Shown: positions 10,190-18,794 of the stretch, piece by piece
Numbering within the stretch: position 1 is the stretch's first letter
Layout of the letters: every line of letters starts with the position of its first letter
NCBI RefSeq assembly: GCF_002874535.1
Contig: NZ_CP025025.1
Span: 4,397,353-4,461,352 of the forward strand
DNA length: 64,000 nt
Source: Mesobacillus jeotgali
GTDB lineage: Bacteria > Bacillota > Bacilli > Bacillales > Cytobacillaceae
Reading direction: 5' to 3'
Position numbers and translations under genes: made by a program
Notes under the pieces: model-generated
Told to the model about the DNA's origin: nothing
The model's input: only the letters and a program-made list of their open reading frames with translations
The model's database searches: none

Positions 10190-11187
10190 TAACAGGTGCA
10201 GCTGGATTTATAGGGTTTCATCTGTCAAAACGATTATTATCATTGGGTTATCACGTGATTGGTATTGATAACCTAAATGAATATTATGATGTCGCTCTAA
10301 AAAAGGAAAGGTTAAAACTCCTAGAAACAAACGCAAATTTTACTTTTTACAAAATAGATTTGGCAAATCAAGAGGAGTTACTTTCCGTCTTCAAAAACCA
10401 TTCAATCGATATCGTCATCCATTTAGCTGCTCAGGCAGGAGTGCGATATAGCTTAACGCATCCACATTCTTATGTACATTCAAACCTGCAGGGATTTCTG
10501 AATATTTTAGAGGCATGCAGACATTTTCCGGTAGAACACTTGATTTACGCCTCTTCCAGCTCCGTATATGGGGCAAACACAAAAATCCCCTTCTCAGAAA
10601 AAGATCCAGTCGACCACCCTGTAAGCTTGTATGCTGCCTCCAAGAAGGCTAATGAATTAATGGCACATACGTATAGCCATCTATACGATATTCCCACAAC
10701 AGGGCTGAGGTTCTTTACAGTATATGGCCCATGGGGAAGACCTGATATGGCCTATTATTCATTTACAAGGGATATTATTGAAGGCAATCCAATAAAAGTA
10801 TTCAATCATGGAGATATGAGCAGAGACTTTACCTACATTGACGATATCGTCGAAGGAATCGTAAAGCTCCTCCATCAACCTCCCAAACAACAGGACGGAT
10901 GGAATCGGGAAAAACCAGACCCCAGCTCCAGCTATGCTCCTTTTAAAATCTATAATATCGGCAACAATAACCCAGTGAAACTCCTCGATTTCATTCAAAT
11001 CCTCGAAGAAAAAATCGGCAAAAAAGCAAAAATGGTATTTTTGCCAATGCAGCCAGGTGACGTGAAAACAACTTATGCTGATATAACTGATCTTCAGAAG
11101 GATGCAGGCTTCTCTCCTTCTACAGCGTTAGAAAAAGGGCTAGAATCTTTTGTTAATTGGTATAAGGAATATCACCAGAAAAAATGA
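10177..11187 (+). CDS. NAD-dependent epimerase, UDP-glucuronate 4-epimerase-like
   Basis: A 336-residue extended short-chain dehydrogenase. The N-terminal NAD site is GAAGFIGFHL, HLAAQAGVRYSL follows, and the active-site pair is YAASK (Tyr and Lys) with SSSS/SVYG upstream. The sequence HLAAQAGVRYS and the substrate region RFFTVYGPWGRPDMA are characteristic of UDP-glucuronate/UDP-galacturonate 4-epimerases rather than GalE. It would supply an epimerised uronic-acid nucleotide sugar to the neighbouring GT4. ATG 10177 has AAAGGA nine bases upstream and overlaps the end of the kinase-like gene, so this is the third gene of one operon, closed by a terminator. Confidence 0.85.
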   Translation: MGLVVTGAAGFIGFHLSKRLLSLGYHVIGIDNLNEYYDVALKKERLKLLETNANFTFYKIDLANQEELLSVFKNHSIDIVIHLAAQAGVRYSLTHPHSYVHSNLQGFLNILEACRHFPVEHLIYASSSSVYGANTKIPFSEKDPVDHPVSLYAASKKANELMAHTYSHLYDIPTTGLRFFTVYGPWGRPDMAYYSFTRDIIEGNPIKVFNHGDMSRDFTYIDDIVEGIVKLLHQPPKQQDGWNREKPDPSSSYAPFKIYNIGNNNPVKLLDFIQILEEKIGKKAKMVFLPMQPGDVKTTYADITDLQKDAGFSPSTALEKGLESFVNWYKEYHQKK

Positions 11188-11234
11188 TTGCAATTGTTAT
11201 AAACAGCAACATGGTTGGTCAATGTCAATAACCG

Positions 11235-11280
11235 AAAAAGGATTCCAATGGTTTAAGAACCAACTGGAATCCTTTTAATC
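11235..11280 (+). terminator. Intrinsic terminator of the GT4/kinase/epimerase operon
   Basis: AAAAAGGATTCCA (11235-11247) pairs with TGGAATCCTTTT (11265-11276), with an inner GGTT/AACC helix. The stem is A-rich on one side and T-rich on the other and could work on both strands. Confidence 0.85.
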
Positions 11281-11282
11281 AT

Positions 11283-11569
11283 TTATTCTTTTGTTACTAG
11301 ATAAGCTTTGTACTCTGTAACGCCTGCTTGTTCTACGTATACAGCCATAACCCAATCACCCTTAGGGAGTTCAATACCCTAGTAAAACTTGTCCTTTAAT
11401 AAACCTTGATAACAACCACAAATTTTCGTCAGGTTTTGATCTTACCTCTTTTACAAATTCCAATTCCATATTAAACTTTCATCATCTCATTTGGCACCTT
11501 TCCAATTCCGCTATTGTCTGTTTCAGTTAACAAGTGTAATTTATTATTAAGTGTAGTTTTTTTGTACAT
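11283..11569 (-). pseudogene. Small gene broken by two frameshifts
   Basis: Three protein-like pieces follow one another in different frames on the minus strand. They are MYKKTTLNNKLHLLTETDNS... from an ATG at 11569, MELEFVKEVRSKPDENLWLL... from about 11469, and GIELPKGDWVMAVYVEQAG... ending in TKE and TAA at 11283. Joining them gives a protein of about 95 residues. No ribosome site precedes the first ATG. The family is not recognised. It could be a decayed gene or, less likely, two assembly errors. Confidence 0.5.
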
Positions 11570-11623
11570 AATCACTGGTTTTAAGTTAAAAACAATTTTA
11601 TGAAAATGAGGGGAAACTAGAAA

Positions 11624-12853
11624 TTGAAAATTTGGCATACATACAAAAATTCTTCATTTATTTTAAAAATGACAGTCGGCTTTGTACTTGGTATATTAGC
11701 TGGTATTTTATTAGGCGCGGAAGCGGAGATTTTCAAACCTTTTGGAACACTGTTAATAAAACTGCTTAATCTCATCGCTACTCCCGTTGTTTTCCTGACA
11801 GTTGTTCTCGCAGTCAATCAAATGAATCCTGCGCAGCTAGGCAGGACCGGCGGGAAACTGGTGCTTTATTATGGAGCGACAACGGCAGCTGCCGTCTTGA
11901 TTGGCCTCGGCCTTGCGCTGTGGATCAATCCAGGAAGTTCTCTTTCATTACCTAATGCGGAGATTGAGAAGCCTGCAACACCTTCCATTTCAGACGTGAT
12001 TTTTAATATTGTTCCAGATAATTTCTTCTCGGCTTTTACATCGGGAAACTTAATGGCCATCCTGTTCCTGGCAATCATCATTGGCTTTACGATTTCGGGG
12101 ATGAGATTTGCTAATGAGGAAAAAGTCCAACACTACGGAACCCAGCTGCAAACATTTTTCGAAGCATCGAATGAGTTGTTCTTCAGAATTTTGAAGGGTA
12201 TCCTCCTCTACGCTCCAATCGGTATTTTTGCGATAAGTGCTTCCACATTTGGCACACAAGGTTGGGATACATTAACTTCCCTATTGGAGTTTACAGCAGT
12301 ATTTTATATCGGGGTAATCATTCTTTGGATCTTTGTTTACAGCGGCACATTGAAACTATTCAAGATCCCGGTCAAAAGCTTTTATGCTAACACAAAGGAT
12401 GCCTATACGACAGCGTTTTTTACTTCCAGCAGCATTGCCTCATTGCCAGTGGCAATTGAAAGTGCGAAGAAGGCAGGCATCAGCGAGAGAATGGTGAATT
12501 TTAGTTTACCTTTGGGAGCTGTCTTCAATTCTGATGGCGGAGCACTTCGGATGGGTGCCTCGATTGTCTTTGCTGCCAATGTAACTGGTATCTCTTTCTC
12601 ACTGACTGACTTCATTACCATCATTCTTATTGGCACACTCCTTTCGATTGGCACAGCAGGCATACCAGCCGCTGGGCTTGTGACCCTGTCCGTCGTGCTG
12701 ACGATGTTTGACCTGCCGCTAGAAGTCGTTGCACTGATAGCCGGCGTTGATGCGATTATCGGAATGGCCGGTACAGCATCAAATGTAGTCGGAGACGTCG
12801 TTGGTGCAGCAGTTGTCGATCAATCTGAAAAGAAAGCTGAAATGGCTGGTTAA
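11624..12853 (+). CDS. Dicarboxylate/amino acid:cation symporter (GltP/GltT type)
   Basis: A 409-residue membrane protein of the DAACS family, importing glutamate, aspartate or C4-dicarboxylates with H+ or Na+. About eight transmembrane helices plus two re-entrant hairpins are evident. The first hairpin has the Ser-rich AFFTSSSIASLPV motif, and TM7 has the substrate region SLPLGAVFNSDGGALRM. The second hairpin is GIPAAGLVTLSVVL, and TM8 carries DAIIGMAGTASNVVGD. The start is TTG 11624 with GAGGGG ten bases upstream. The gene is monocistronic, followed by a strong terminator. Exact substrate cannot be read from sequence; the NSDGG motif differs from the NMDG of many family members. Confidence 0.88.
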   Translation: MKIWHTYKNSSFILKMTVGFVLGILAGILLGAEAEIFKPFGTLLIKLLNLIATPVVFLTVVLAVNQMNPAQLGRTGGKLVLYYGATTAAAVLIGLGLALWINPGSSLSLPNAEIEKPATPSISDVIFNIVPDNFFSAFTSGNLMAILFLAIIIGFTISGMRFANEEKVQHYGTQLQTFFEASNELFFRILKGILLYAPIGIFAISASTFGTQGWDTLTSLLEFTAVFYIGVIILWIFVYSGTLKLFKIPVKSFYANTKDAYTTAFFTSSSIASLPVAIESAKKAGISERMVNFSLPLGAVFNSDGGALRMGASIVFAANVTGISFSLTDFITIILIGTLLSIGTAGIPAAGLVTLSVVLTMFDLPLEVVALIAGVDAIIGMAGTASNVVGDVVGAAVVDQSEKKAEMAG

Positions 12854-12860
12854 TAAAGAC

Positions 12861-12898
12861 AAAAAGACCGCATCTGCCCTTAGATGCGGCCTTTTTTG
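12861..12898. terminator. Bidirectional terminator between convergent genes
   Basis: AAAGACCGCATCT pairs with AGATGCGGCCTTTT around GCCCTT, with A and T tracts on either side. It lies between the symporter and the convergent oxidoreductase gene. Confidence 0.9.
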
Positions 12899-12903
12899 AC
12901 CAA

Positions 12904-13863
12904 TTATAAATCAAGCAGCACATTTCCCTTGCCCCGTGAAACACAGCTCAGCATTGTTCGATTGGAGTCCCGCTGTTCATCCGTCAGGAAGGCATCATAA
13001 TGGTCAATTTCTCCTTCTGCTACCTTCACTTCACATGTACCGCAACCGCCAACTCTGCAGGAAAATGGGATATCAATTCCATTCTGGTGAAGGACATCCA
13101 GCAGTGAACTTTCTTCAGGCACTTCAAATTGTTTCCCACTCTGCTTCAGAGTAATCCAGAACGGGACTGCATCCTTTTTCTCAGGAGGTGCGAACCTTTC
13201 ATAATGGACATTGAACTCAGGATAGCCATAGCTTTTGGCTGCAATCGTGAATTCCTGGATCATTTTTTCCGGCCCGCAAAAATAAACATGTGTGCCGATT
13301 CGATGATCCATAAGCAGCTTTGCTGACAAACGTTGCCTATTCTCACCCTCAGAAAAATAAAAATGGCACTGTCCAGGGTAGGTCTGGCTCAGGAAATCAA
13401 AAAATGCGCATTGCTCTTTTGACTTTGCTGCATAATGAAGCTCAAAGGATTGTTTTTTTGCGCTAAGTTCAGACATCATCGATAAAAATGGTGTTATCCC
13501 AATACCTGCTGCATAAAAAACATGATGCTTAGCCTGAAAGCTCAAGGGGAAATGGTTTTTTGGATAGCTGACCTTCAAAACATCCCCTTCAGAAACATGA
13601 TGGTGCCAGTACTCAGACCCACCTGTTGAAGGCTCTGCCAGTCGGACAGCTATTTCGATGGAGCCAGGTTCCGATAAATTAAAAACTGAATAAGATCTTT
13701 CCAATGCCCCCGAAGCTTTCGGCAAATGTGTGGTGATATGAGAGCCCCCACTGAATGGCGGCAGCTTCGATCCATTCATCGCCTGAAGGGTAAATCTTTT
13801 AATTGTCGCAGTTTCTTTTATAATTGATTTTACACGTACTTCAAGGGTAGATTTCTGATGCAA
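12904..13863 (-). CDS. PDR/VanB-type flavin and 2Fe-2S reductase
   Basis: A 319-residue NAD(P)H-dependent electron-transfer protein. It has an FMN-binding beta barrel (about 1-100, with RSYSVFNL and GSEYWH), an NAD(P)-binding domain (about 105-220, YAAGIGITPFLSM and YFCGPEKMI) and a C-terminal plant-type ferredoxin domain (about 230-319) with CRVGGCGTCEV plus a distal Cys for one [2Fe-2S] cluster. This is the phthalate-dioxygenase-reductase arrangement. The start is TTG 13863 with GGAGG nine bases upstream. It is the last gene of a three-gene operon and should pass electrons to the haem N-demethylase encoded at 14337-15287. Confidence 0.88.
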   Translation of the reverse strand: MHQKSTLEVRVKSIIKETATIKRFTLQAMNGSKLPPFSGGSHITTHLPKASGALERSYSVFNLSEPGSIEIAVRLAEPSTGGSEYWHHHVSEGDVLKVSYPKNHFPLSFQAKHHVFYAAGIGITPFLSMMSELSAKKQSFELHYAAKSKEQCAFFDFLSQTYPGQCHFYFSEGENRQRLSAKLLMDHRIGTHVYFCGPEKMIQEFTIAAKSYGYPEFNVHYERFAPPEKKDAVPFWITLKQSGKQFEVPEESSLLDVLHQNGIDIPFSCRVGGCGTCEVKVAEGEIDHYDAFLTDEQRDSNRTMLSCVSRGKGNVLLDL

Positions 13864-13881
13864 TCAAAAGCTCCTCCTATT

Positions 13882-14328
13882 CTATTTGATCGTTACATAA
13901 CCTAAATAGGCATCCAAACGGCGTGAATAATGGTCTGACACTTCCAGTTCCTGGCCGCAGTGAACACAAACGACATGTGTCTGATCCGACACCTCATTCA
14001 CACCGTGGCATGTGCAGCAAATCAGTTTCTTGTTAACAGGTCCGTTAATAAGTGATTGCATGTCATGTTCAGTAAATCCAGCCATTATTGCTTTGTCTTT
14101 TATCCTTTTAACAAAATCTTCTTTACCGGAAATGTATAAGTAAGCCCCCATTTTCTGTTTGCTGAACCAATTGTTTACAAAACTTTCTTCACTCTCTTCT
14201 TGGAAAATATGAAAATCAAATAACACATTCTCATTCAATGCCTGGCAAACGAGAAAATTGAGATTTCTAACTCCTTCTGAATCCATACAGAATAAAAACT
14301 TCCTCTTACCCTCCATATAGGAAAACAT
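13882..14328 (-). CDS. DmmA-like subunit of dimethylamine monooxygenase type
   Basis: A 148-residue protein with an alpha/beta N-terminal part and a rubredoxin-like C-terminal zinc knuckle: CCTCHG and CVHCG. It matches the DmmA-like small subunit found beside haem-dependent N-demethylases. ATG 14328 has AAGGTGA eight bases upstream. A GTG at 14340 that overlaps the upstream stop is an alternative start. It sits between the haem catalytic subunit gene and the reductase gene, as expected for one enzyme complex. Its exact role is not certain. Confidence 0.78.
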   Translation of the reverse strand: MFSYMEGKRKFLFCMDSEGVRNLNFLVCQALNENVLFDFHIFQEESEESFVNNWFSKQKMGAYLYISGKEDFVKRIKDKAIMAGFTEHDMQSLINGPVNKKLICCTCHGVNEVSDQTHVVCVHCGQELEVSDHYSRRLDAYLGYVTIK

Positions 14329-14336
14329 ATCTTGAA

Positions 14337-15287
14337 TCACCTTTTTTCCAATTCCTTTTCTAGATATTCCAGGACAACTTCGCAGTACATTGATATCCCT
14401 TTATAGTCAGCAATGAATTCCGGAAGCTCATGAAGGATTGCCGAAAATTGCTCCAGCCATGGCGTATGTTGAATGAATTTTTCAAGCGGAATCATATGCG
14501 AGTGAATCGTAAATAAGATCCCATTGCTTTTTGGAAGGCGGAATAATTTTTGGACCTCCACCCGCAGATGCACAAACTCGCCAACATTTTCATTCGTTAC
14601 CTTTTTACGAGCCTGCCCCCATTCAGCAAAGGTTTCAAGCGATGTATCCAACCGGTTACCTGCCATCAGGGACCAGTTTTTCCTCCACCATGGATTTCCT
14701 GCCTCGATCCTCATCAGGAACTGGAGGATGCGATCATCAAGCGATTCTGATTGGAATCCTGGAATCGGCTTATGTATTTCTTTAAATGACATCCCCGCAT
14801 CAAAAAATAATGACCAATTTGCAGGAAAACAGAGCTGAGCTGCATCTAAAAAAAGGTCACCATCTCTCTGCATCATCAAAATCAGATCCTCCTGGACATG
14901 TCGCCCTGCAAAATCGAGCGGCTCCATGTCCAGTGTCTCATGGTCCCCAAATGTGAATGATTGTTTTTCACCAGTTTGCAGGTTAGTAAATATCCAATGA
15001 TCATCGTTCGTAATAAGTTTGAAATTCTCAGGATAATATTCGGCCAATTGATGCAGGATCAAGTCCAAAGTTTCCCACTGGGCATCCATTGTATGGGACT
15101 CTGAATGGTAACATCGTTCGTGATGCTTTTTAAGCAGCTCTCTTTTCATATTCATTTCTTCTATATAAGATTCCGTCACTTCGATTGCAATTGGTGGATT
15201 TAATGGAATTGCATTGTTAGAATATCTATAGACATCATGTTCACCAAATGGATAAGGAAATGAACCTATATCCTCAACAGAGACCAT
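14337..15287 (-). CDS. Haem-dependent oxidative N-demethylase (DUF3445) catalytic subunit
   Basis: A 316-residue protein of the HODM alpha-subunit family (formerly DUF3445), which uses a PAS-fold haem to demethylate secondary amines such as dimethylamine, releasing formaldehyde. Visible family segments are RIEAGNPWWRKNW and the block LRVEVQKLFRLPKSNGILFT followed by a Pro-Leu-containing helix. It is the first gene of the operon, with GGAGG upstream of ATG 15287. The DmmA-like gene follows with an overlap or nine-base gap. The proteobacterial enzyme has a further folate-binding-type subunit; no such gene is adjacent here, so the actual substrate and formaldehyde handling remain open. Confidence 0.82.
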   Translation of the reverse strand: MVSVEDIGSFPYPFGEHDVYRYSNNAIPLNPPIAIEVTESYIEEMNMKRELLKKHHERCYHSESHTMDAQWETLDLILHQLAEYYPENFKLITNDDHWIFTNLQTGEKQSFTFGDHETLDMEPLDFAGRHVQEDLILMMQRDGDLFLDAAQLCFPANWSLFFDAGMSFKEIHKPIPGFQSESLDDRILQFLMRIEAGNPWWRKNWSLMAGNRLDTSLETFAEWGQARKKVTNENVGEFVHLRVEVQKLFRLPKSNGILFTIHSHMIPLEKFIQHTPWLEQFSAILHELPEFIADYKGISMYCEVVLEYLEKELEKR

Positions 15288-15461
15288 CCAATTCCTCCTT
15301 TTCTGAATTTTTCATCTACTTAATACTATACAGAAGTTTGCTGTTGAATTCATTACAAGCGGGAAAGTTGGACAAGCTTATATAGGCAAGTAATAAACTG
15401 CGGTATAAATGTGTCTTTTTCCTGAAATAATGATGAAGTATTAAAAACCGGAGTTTATCAC

Positions 15462-15515
15462 TTGACACTTAATTAGTTTTATATAATAATCGTTACTGTA
15501 TTAGAATTATTCTAG
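15462..15515 (+). promoter_or_regulatory. ahpC promoter with PerR box
   Basis: A SigA promoter TTGACA (15462-15467), 17-base spacer and AATAAT (15485-15490) is followed by TTAGAAT-T-ATTCTAG (15501-15515). This is a 7-1-7 palindrome close to the PerR consensus TTATAAT-N-ATTATAA. PerR control of ahpCF is established in B. subtilis. Confidence 0.7.
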
Positions 15516-15593
15516 TTTACCGAATAGTTAACTGAACTCTATCAGTGAAACTATTTCAAAAAATAATCCAACCATTCAAGGAGGAAATTAATC

Positions 15594-16157
15594 ATGGCAT
15601 TAATCGGTACTCAAGTTTTACCATTCACAGCAAACGCATTCCATAAGGGAGAATTCATCACTGTTACTGAAGAAAACCTTAAAGGCAAGTGGAGCGTAGT
15701 TGTATTCTATCCAGCAGATTTCACATTCGTATGTCCTACTGAGCTTGAAGACATGCAAAACGAATATGCTACATTAAGAGAAATGGGAGCTGAAGTATAC
15801 TCTGTATCAACTGACACTCATTTCACTCACAAAGCATGGCATGACCACTCTGAAGCAATCGGCAAAATCGAGTACATCATGATCGGAGACCCTTCACAGA
15901 AGATCTCTCGCAACTTTGATGTATTGAACGAAGAAGATGGTCTTGCAGAGCGCGGAACTTTCATCATCGATCCAGACGGTGTTATCCAAACTGTTGAAAT
16001 CAACGCAGGCGGAATCGGCCGTGACGCTAGCCAGGTAGTAAGCAAGCTTAAAGCAGCACAATATGTACGCAACAACCCAGGCGAAGTTTGCCCTGCTAAG
16101 TGGAAAGAAGGCGGAGAAACTCTTAAGCCAAGCCTTGATCTTGTAGGAAAGATTTAA
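15594..16157 (+). CDS. ahpC: Alkyl hydroperoxide reductase peroxiredoxin AhpC
   Basis: A 187-residue typical 2-Cys peroxiredoxin that reduces hydrogen peroxide and organic hydroperoxides. The peroxidatic Cys is at residue 47 (DFTFVCPTE) and the resolving Cys at 166 (EVCPAKW). The length and the C-terminal VGKI are normal for the family. GGAGG lies upstream of ATG 15594. Its codons are highly biased, as for an abundant protein. It is followed after 13 bases by ahpF, which recharges it, and preceded by a probable PerR-controlled promoter. Confidence 0.97.
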   Translation: MALIGTQVLPFTANAFHKGEFITVTEENLKGKWSVVVFYPADFTFVCPTELEDMQNEYATLREMGAEVYSVSTDTHFTHKAWHDHSEAIGKIEYIMIGDPSQKISRNFDVLNEEDGLAERGTFIIDPDGVIQTVEINAGGIGRDASQVVSKLKAAQYVRNNPGEVCPAKWKEGGETLKPSLDLVGKI

Positions 16158-16170
16158 GGGGTACACTCCC

Positions 16171-17700
16171 ATGTTATTAGACGCAGAAATTAAAGCACAA
16201 TTAGCCCAATATCTTCAAATGATGGAGGGCGATGTGCTGCTTAAAGTTAGCGCAGGATCGGATGATGTATCACGAGACATGCTGGCTTTAGTCGATGAAT
16301 TGGCAACAATGTCATCTCGTATCAAAGTGGAGCATGCTGAATTGGAAAGAACACCTAGCTTCAGTGTCAACCGTCCTGGTGAAGACACTGGCGTGACTTT
16401 CGCGGGCATTCCTTTAGGACATGAATTCACTTCATTAATTCTTGCTTTGCTGCAGGTTAGCGGCAGAGCGCCTAAGGTTGACCAGAAAGTCATTGATCAG
16501 GTTAAGGCAATTAAAGGTGAGTATCGCTTTGAAACTTATGTCAGCTTGAGCTGCCATAACTGCCCTGATGTTGTACAAGCTTTGAACCTGATGAGCATTT
16601 TGAATCCTGGCATTTCCCATGTCATGATCGATGGCGCAGCTTTCAAGGATGAAGTTGAAAGCAAGCAGGTCATGGCTGTTCCAACGGTATTCCTGAATGG
16701 TGAAACATTCGGAAGCGGCCGTATGTCCCTTGAAGAAATCCTTGCAAAAATGGGCTCTGGCCCTGATGCATCTGAATTGAACGACAAAGACCCTTACGAT
16801 GTCCTTGTTGTCGGCGGCGGACCGGCTGGTTCCAGTGCAGCCATCTATGCGGCTCGTAAAGGAATCCGTACAGGGATCGTTGCAGAACGCTTTGGCGGAC
16901 AGGTAATGGATACTTTGGGCATTGAGAACTTCATCAGTGTGAAGCATACTGAAGGTCCAAAGCTTGTTGCAAGCCTTGAGGAGCATGTTAAAGAATATGG
17001 CGTTGATATCATGAACCTTCAGCGTGCAAAGCGTTTGGAAAAGAAGGACATGATTGAGCTTGAATTGGAAAATGGTGCAGTTCTTAAAAGTAAGACTGTC
17101 ATCATCTCAACTGGTGCACGCTGGCGCAATGTCAACGTACCAGGAGAAGCCGAGTTCAAGAACAAAGGCGTTGCCTATTGCCCTCACTGTGACGGACCAT
17201 TGTTTGAAGGAAAAGACGTTGCTGTTATCGGCGGAGGAAACTCAGGTGTTGAAGCAGCAATCGACCTTGCGGGTATTGTTAAGCATGTAACAGTAATTGA
17301 GTTCAACCCAGAACTTAAAGCTGACCAAGTTTTACAAGACCGTCTGCACAGCCTTCCGAACGTCACAGTCGTGACTAACGCACAAACAAGTGAAATTACC
17401 GGAACTGACAAAGTGAATGGTATCACTTACATTGACCGTGCATCAGGTGAAGAACACCATGTTGAATTACAAGGTGTATTCGTCCAGATCGGCCTTGTAC
17501 CGAACACAGAATGGCTTGGCGACACGCTTGAACGCACTCGCTTCGGCGAGATCGTCGTAGACAAACACGGTGCTACAGACCTTCCTGGTGTCTTCGCGGC
17601 AGGCGACTGCACGGACAGTGCTTACAAACAAATCATCATTTCAATGGGATCAGGTGCAACCGCAGCATTAGGTGCGTTTGACTATTTGATTCGAAATTAA
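16171..17700 (+). CDS. ahpF: Alkyl hydroperoxide reductase flavoprotein subunit AhpF
   Basis: A 509-residue flavoprotein that passes electrons from NADH to AhpC. The N-terminal tandem thioredoxin-fold domain (1-200) carries the CHNC redox pair at 128 and 131. The thioredoxin-reductase-like part (from about 210) has the FAD site [18 protein letters not shown], the redox pair YCPHCDGP and the NADH site [16 protein letters not shown], then [11 protein letters not shown] near the C-terminus. It is the second gene of the ahpCF operon, with a strong terminator right after its stop. Confidence 0.97.
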   Translation: MLLDAEIKAQLAQYLQMMEGDVLLKVSAGSDDVSRDMLALVDELATMSSRIKVEHAELERTPSFSVNRPGEDTGVTFAGIPLGHEFTSLILALLQVSGRAPKVDQKVIDQVKAIKGEYRFETYVSLSCHNCPDVVQALNLMSILNPGISHVMIDGAAFKDEVESKQVMAVPTVFLNGETFGSGRMSLEEILAKMGSGPDASELNDKDPYDVLVVGGGPAGSSAAIYAARKGIRTGIVAERFGGQVMDTLGIENFISVKHTEGPKLVASLEEHVKEYGVDIMNLQRAKRLEKKDMIELELENGAVLKSKTVIISTGARWRNVNVPGEAEFKNKGVAYCPHCDGPLFEGKDVAVIGGGNSGVEAAIDLAGIVKHVTVIEFNPELKADQVLQDRLHSLPNVTVVTNAQTSEITGTDKVNGITYIDRASGEEHHVELQGVFVQIGLVPNTEWLGDTLERTRFGEIVVDKHGATDLPGVFAAGDCTDSAYKQIIISMGSGATAALGAFDYLIRN

Positions 17701-17705
17701 TGTAA

Positions 17706-17755
17706 AAGAAAAGTCACTGCGCTCCTAATGGTAGCAAAGTGACTTTTCTTTTTGA
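17706..17755 (+). terminator. Intrinsic terminator of ahpCF
   Basis: AAGAAAAGTCACT pairs with AGTGACTTTTCTT (17738-17750), with an inner GCT/AGC, then TTTTGATTT. Confidence 0.92.
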
Positions 17756-17952
17756 TTTATATAGACACTAGAACCTCAAAACAATTCTTCTCACACCTCT
17801 TTACAAATCATTCCCTAAAGTCCTATCCATAGGTTCTTCTTCTGATCTTCAACATAATGTTTTTCCGATTTACTTTTATAACGAATCCATTAATTTGGAT
17901 TAATAAAGGAACATGAGAGATAAACTAAGTGGTAGCAATGGCGGAATAGGAT

Positions 17953-18666
17953 GTGACTTTAGTGAGTTTTTTTGAAGGACAGGAAACGTTAACTAGCATT
18001 CAATGGGTTCTTAGAGCAATTGTTGGTTTTTTATTCCTGCTAATAGTCACTAGAGCCTTAGGTCAACGTGCCATCTCCCAATTAAGGCCACTGGATTTTG
18101 CTATTGCTTTGGTAATTGGGAACATTATTGCCCATCCCCTTTCAGATGAAAATCTTGGACTAAAGGGATCAATTATTACTACTACTGTATTATTAGTCTT
18201 GTACCTTGCCGGGATTTTTATGATACTCAAATTCCCATGGTTTAGACGGCTGCTTAATCACGCACCGATTACCATAGTCCAAAATGGCGAGATACTTAAT
18301 AAGGGACTGAAGAAAGCTAAAATATCCATTGATGTTTTATTGGAAGAGTTGCGGGAAAAAAAAGTAGAAGATGTGAAGAAAGTAGCTTTAGCGATTTGGG
18401 AGGCAGACGGAAAGTTATCCGTTTTTTTAGAACCAAAATATGATCCGCTAACACCCTCCTCCACCCAAATGGCAGCAGAACCATTCGATTTTCCCAGGAC
18501 AATCATTAAAGAAGGAAAGATACATTTCGAGGTATTAAATCAAGTTCAGAAGGACGAAAGCTGGGTTGTTTCAACTTTAGAAAGAATGTATCAGACAGAG
18601 GTGAAAAACGTTCTGCTTGCAACCCTGGATAAGAAAGAGAATTTTAAAGTTTTTTTATATAAATGA
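17953..18666 (+). CDS. DUF421 membrane protein (YetF/YrbG-like)
   Basis: A 237-residue protein with three transmembrane helices in the first 95 residues (the DUF421 signature, including TRALGQRAISQLRPLDFAIAL and VIGNIIAHPLSD), then a soluble alpha/beta domain. The role of the family is unknown; B. subtilis members are membrane proteins, some expressed in spores. The start is uncertain: GTG 17953 or a GTG nine bases later, with only a weak AGG upstream. The gene stands alone between the ahpCF terminator and a terminator shared with mqo. Confidence 0.8.
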   Translation: MTLVSFFEGQETLTSIQWVLRAIVGFLFLLIVTRALGQRAISQLRPLDFAIALVIGNIIAHPLSDENLGLKGSIITTTVLLVLYLAGIFMILKFPWFRRLLNHAPITIVQNGEILNKGLKKAKISIDVLLEELREKKVEDVKKVALAIWEADGKLSVFLEPKYDPLTPSSTQMAAEPFDFPRTIIKEGKIHFEVLNQVQKDESWVVSTLERMYQTEVKNVLLATLDKKENFKVFLYK

Positions 18667-18736
18667 TTAGTTTTATTAGAGTTGAGTTAATTTCAGATTA
18701 TACTATTATTTTGGAACCTAAGTTTCAGGTAAATTT

Positions 18737-18778
18737 AAAATAACCTTCAGTCCAAAGATGGATTGAAGGTTATTTTTT
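18737..18778. terminator. Bidirectional terminator between DUF421 gene and mqo
   Basis: AAAATAACCTTCA..TCC pairs with GGA.TGAAGGTTATTTTTT. A and T tracts on both sides suit both convergent genes. Confidence 0.88.
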
Positions 18779-18794
18779 AGATCCAAACAAAGAA

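Noticed and set aside
10251-10266. CACGTG core as parS
   Set aside because: Flanking bases (tatCACGTGatt) depart from TGTTNCACGTGAAACA at too many positions.
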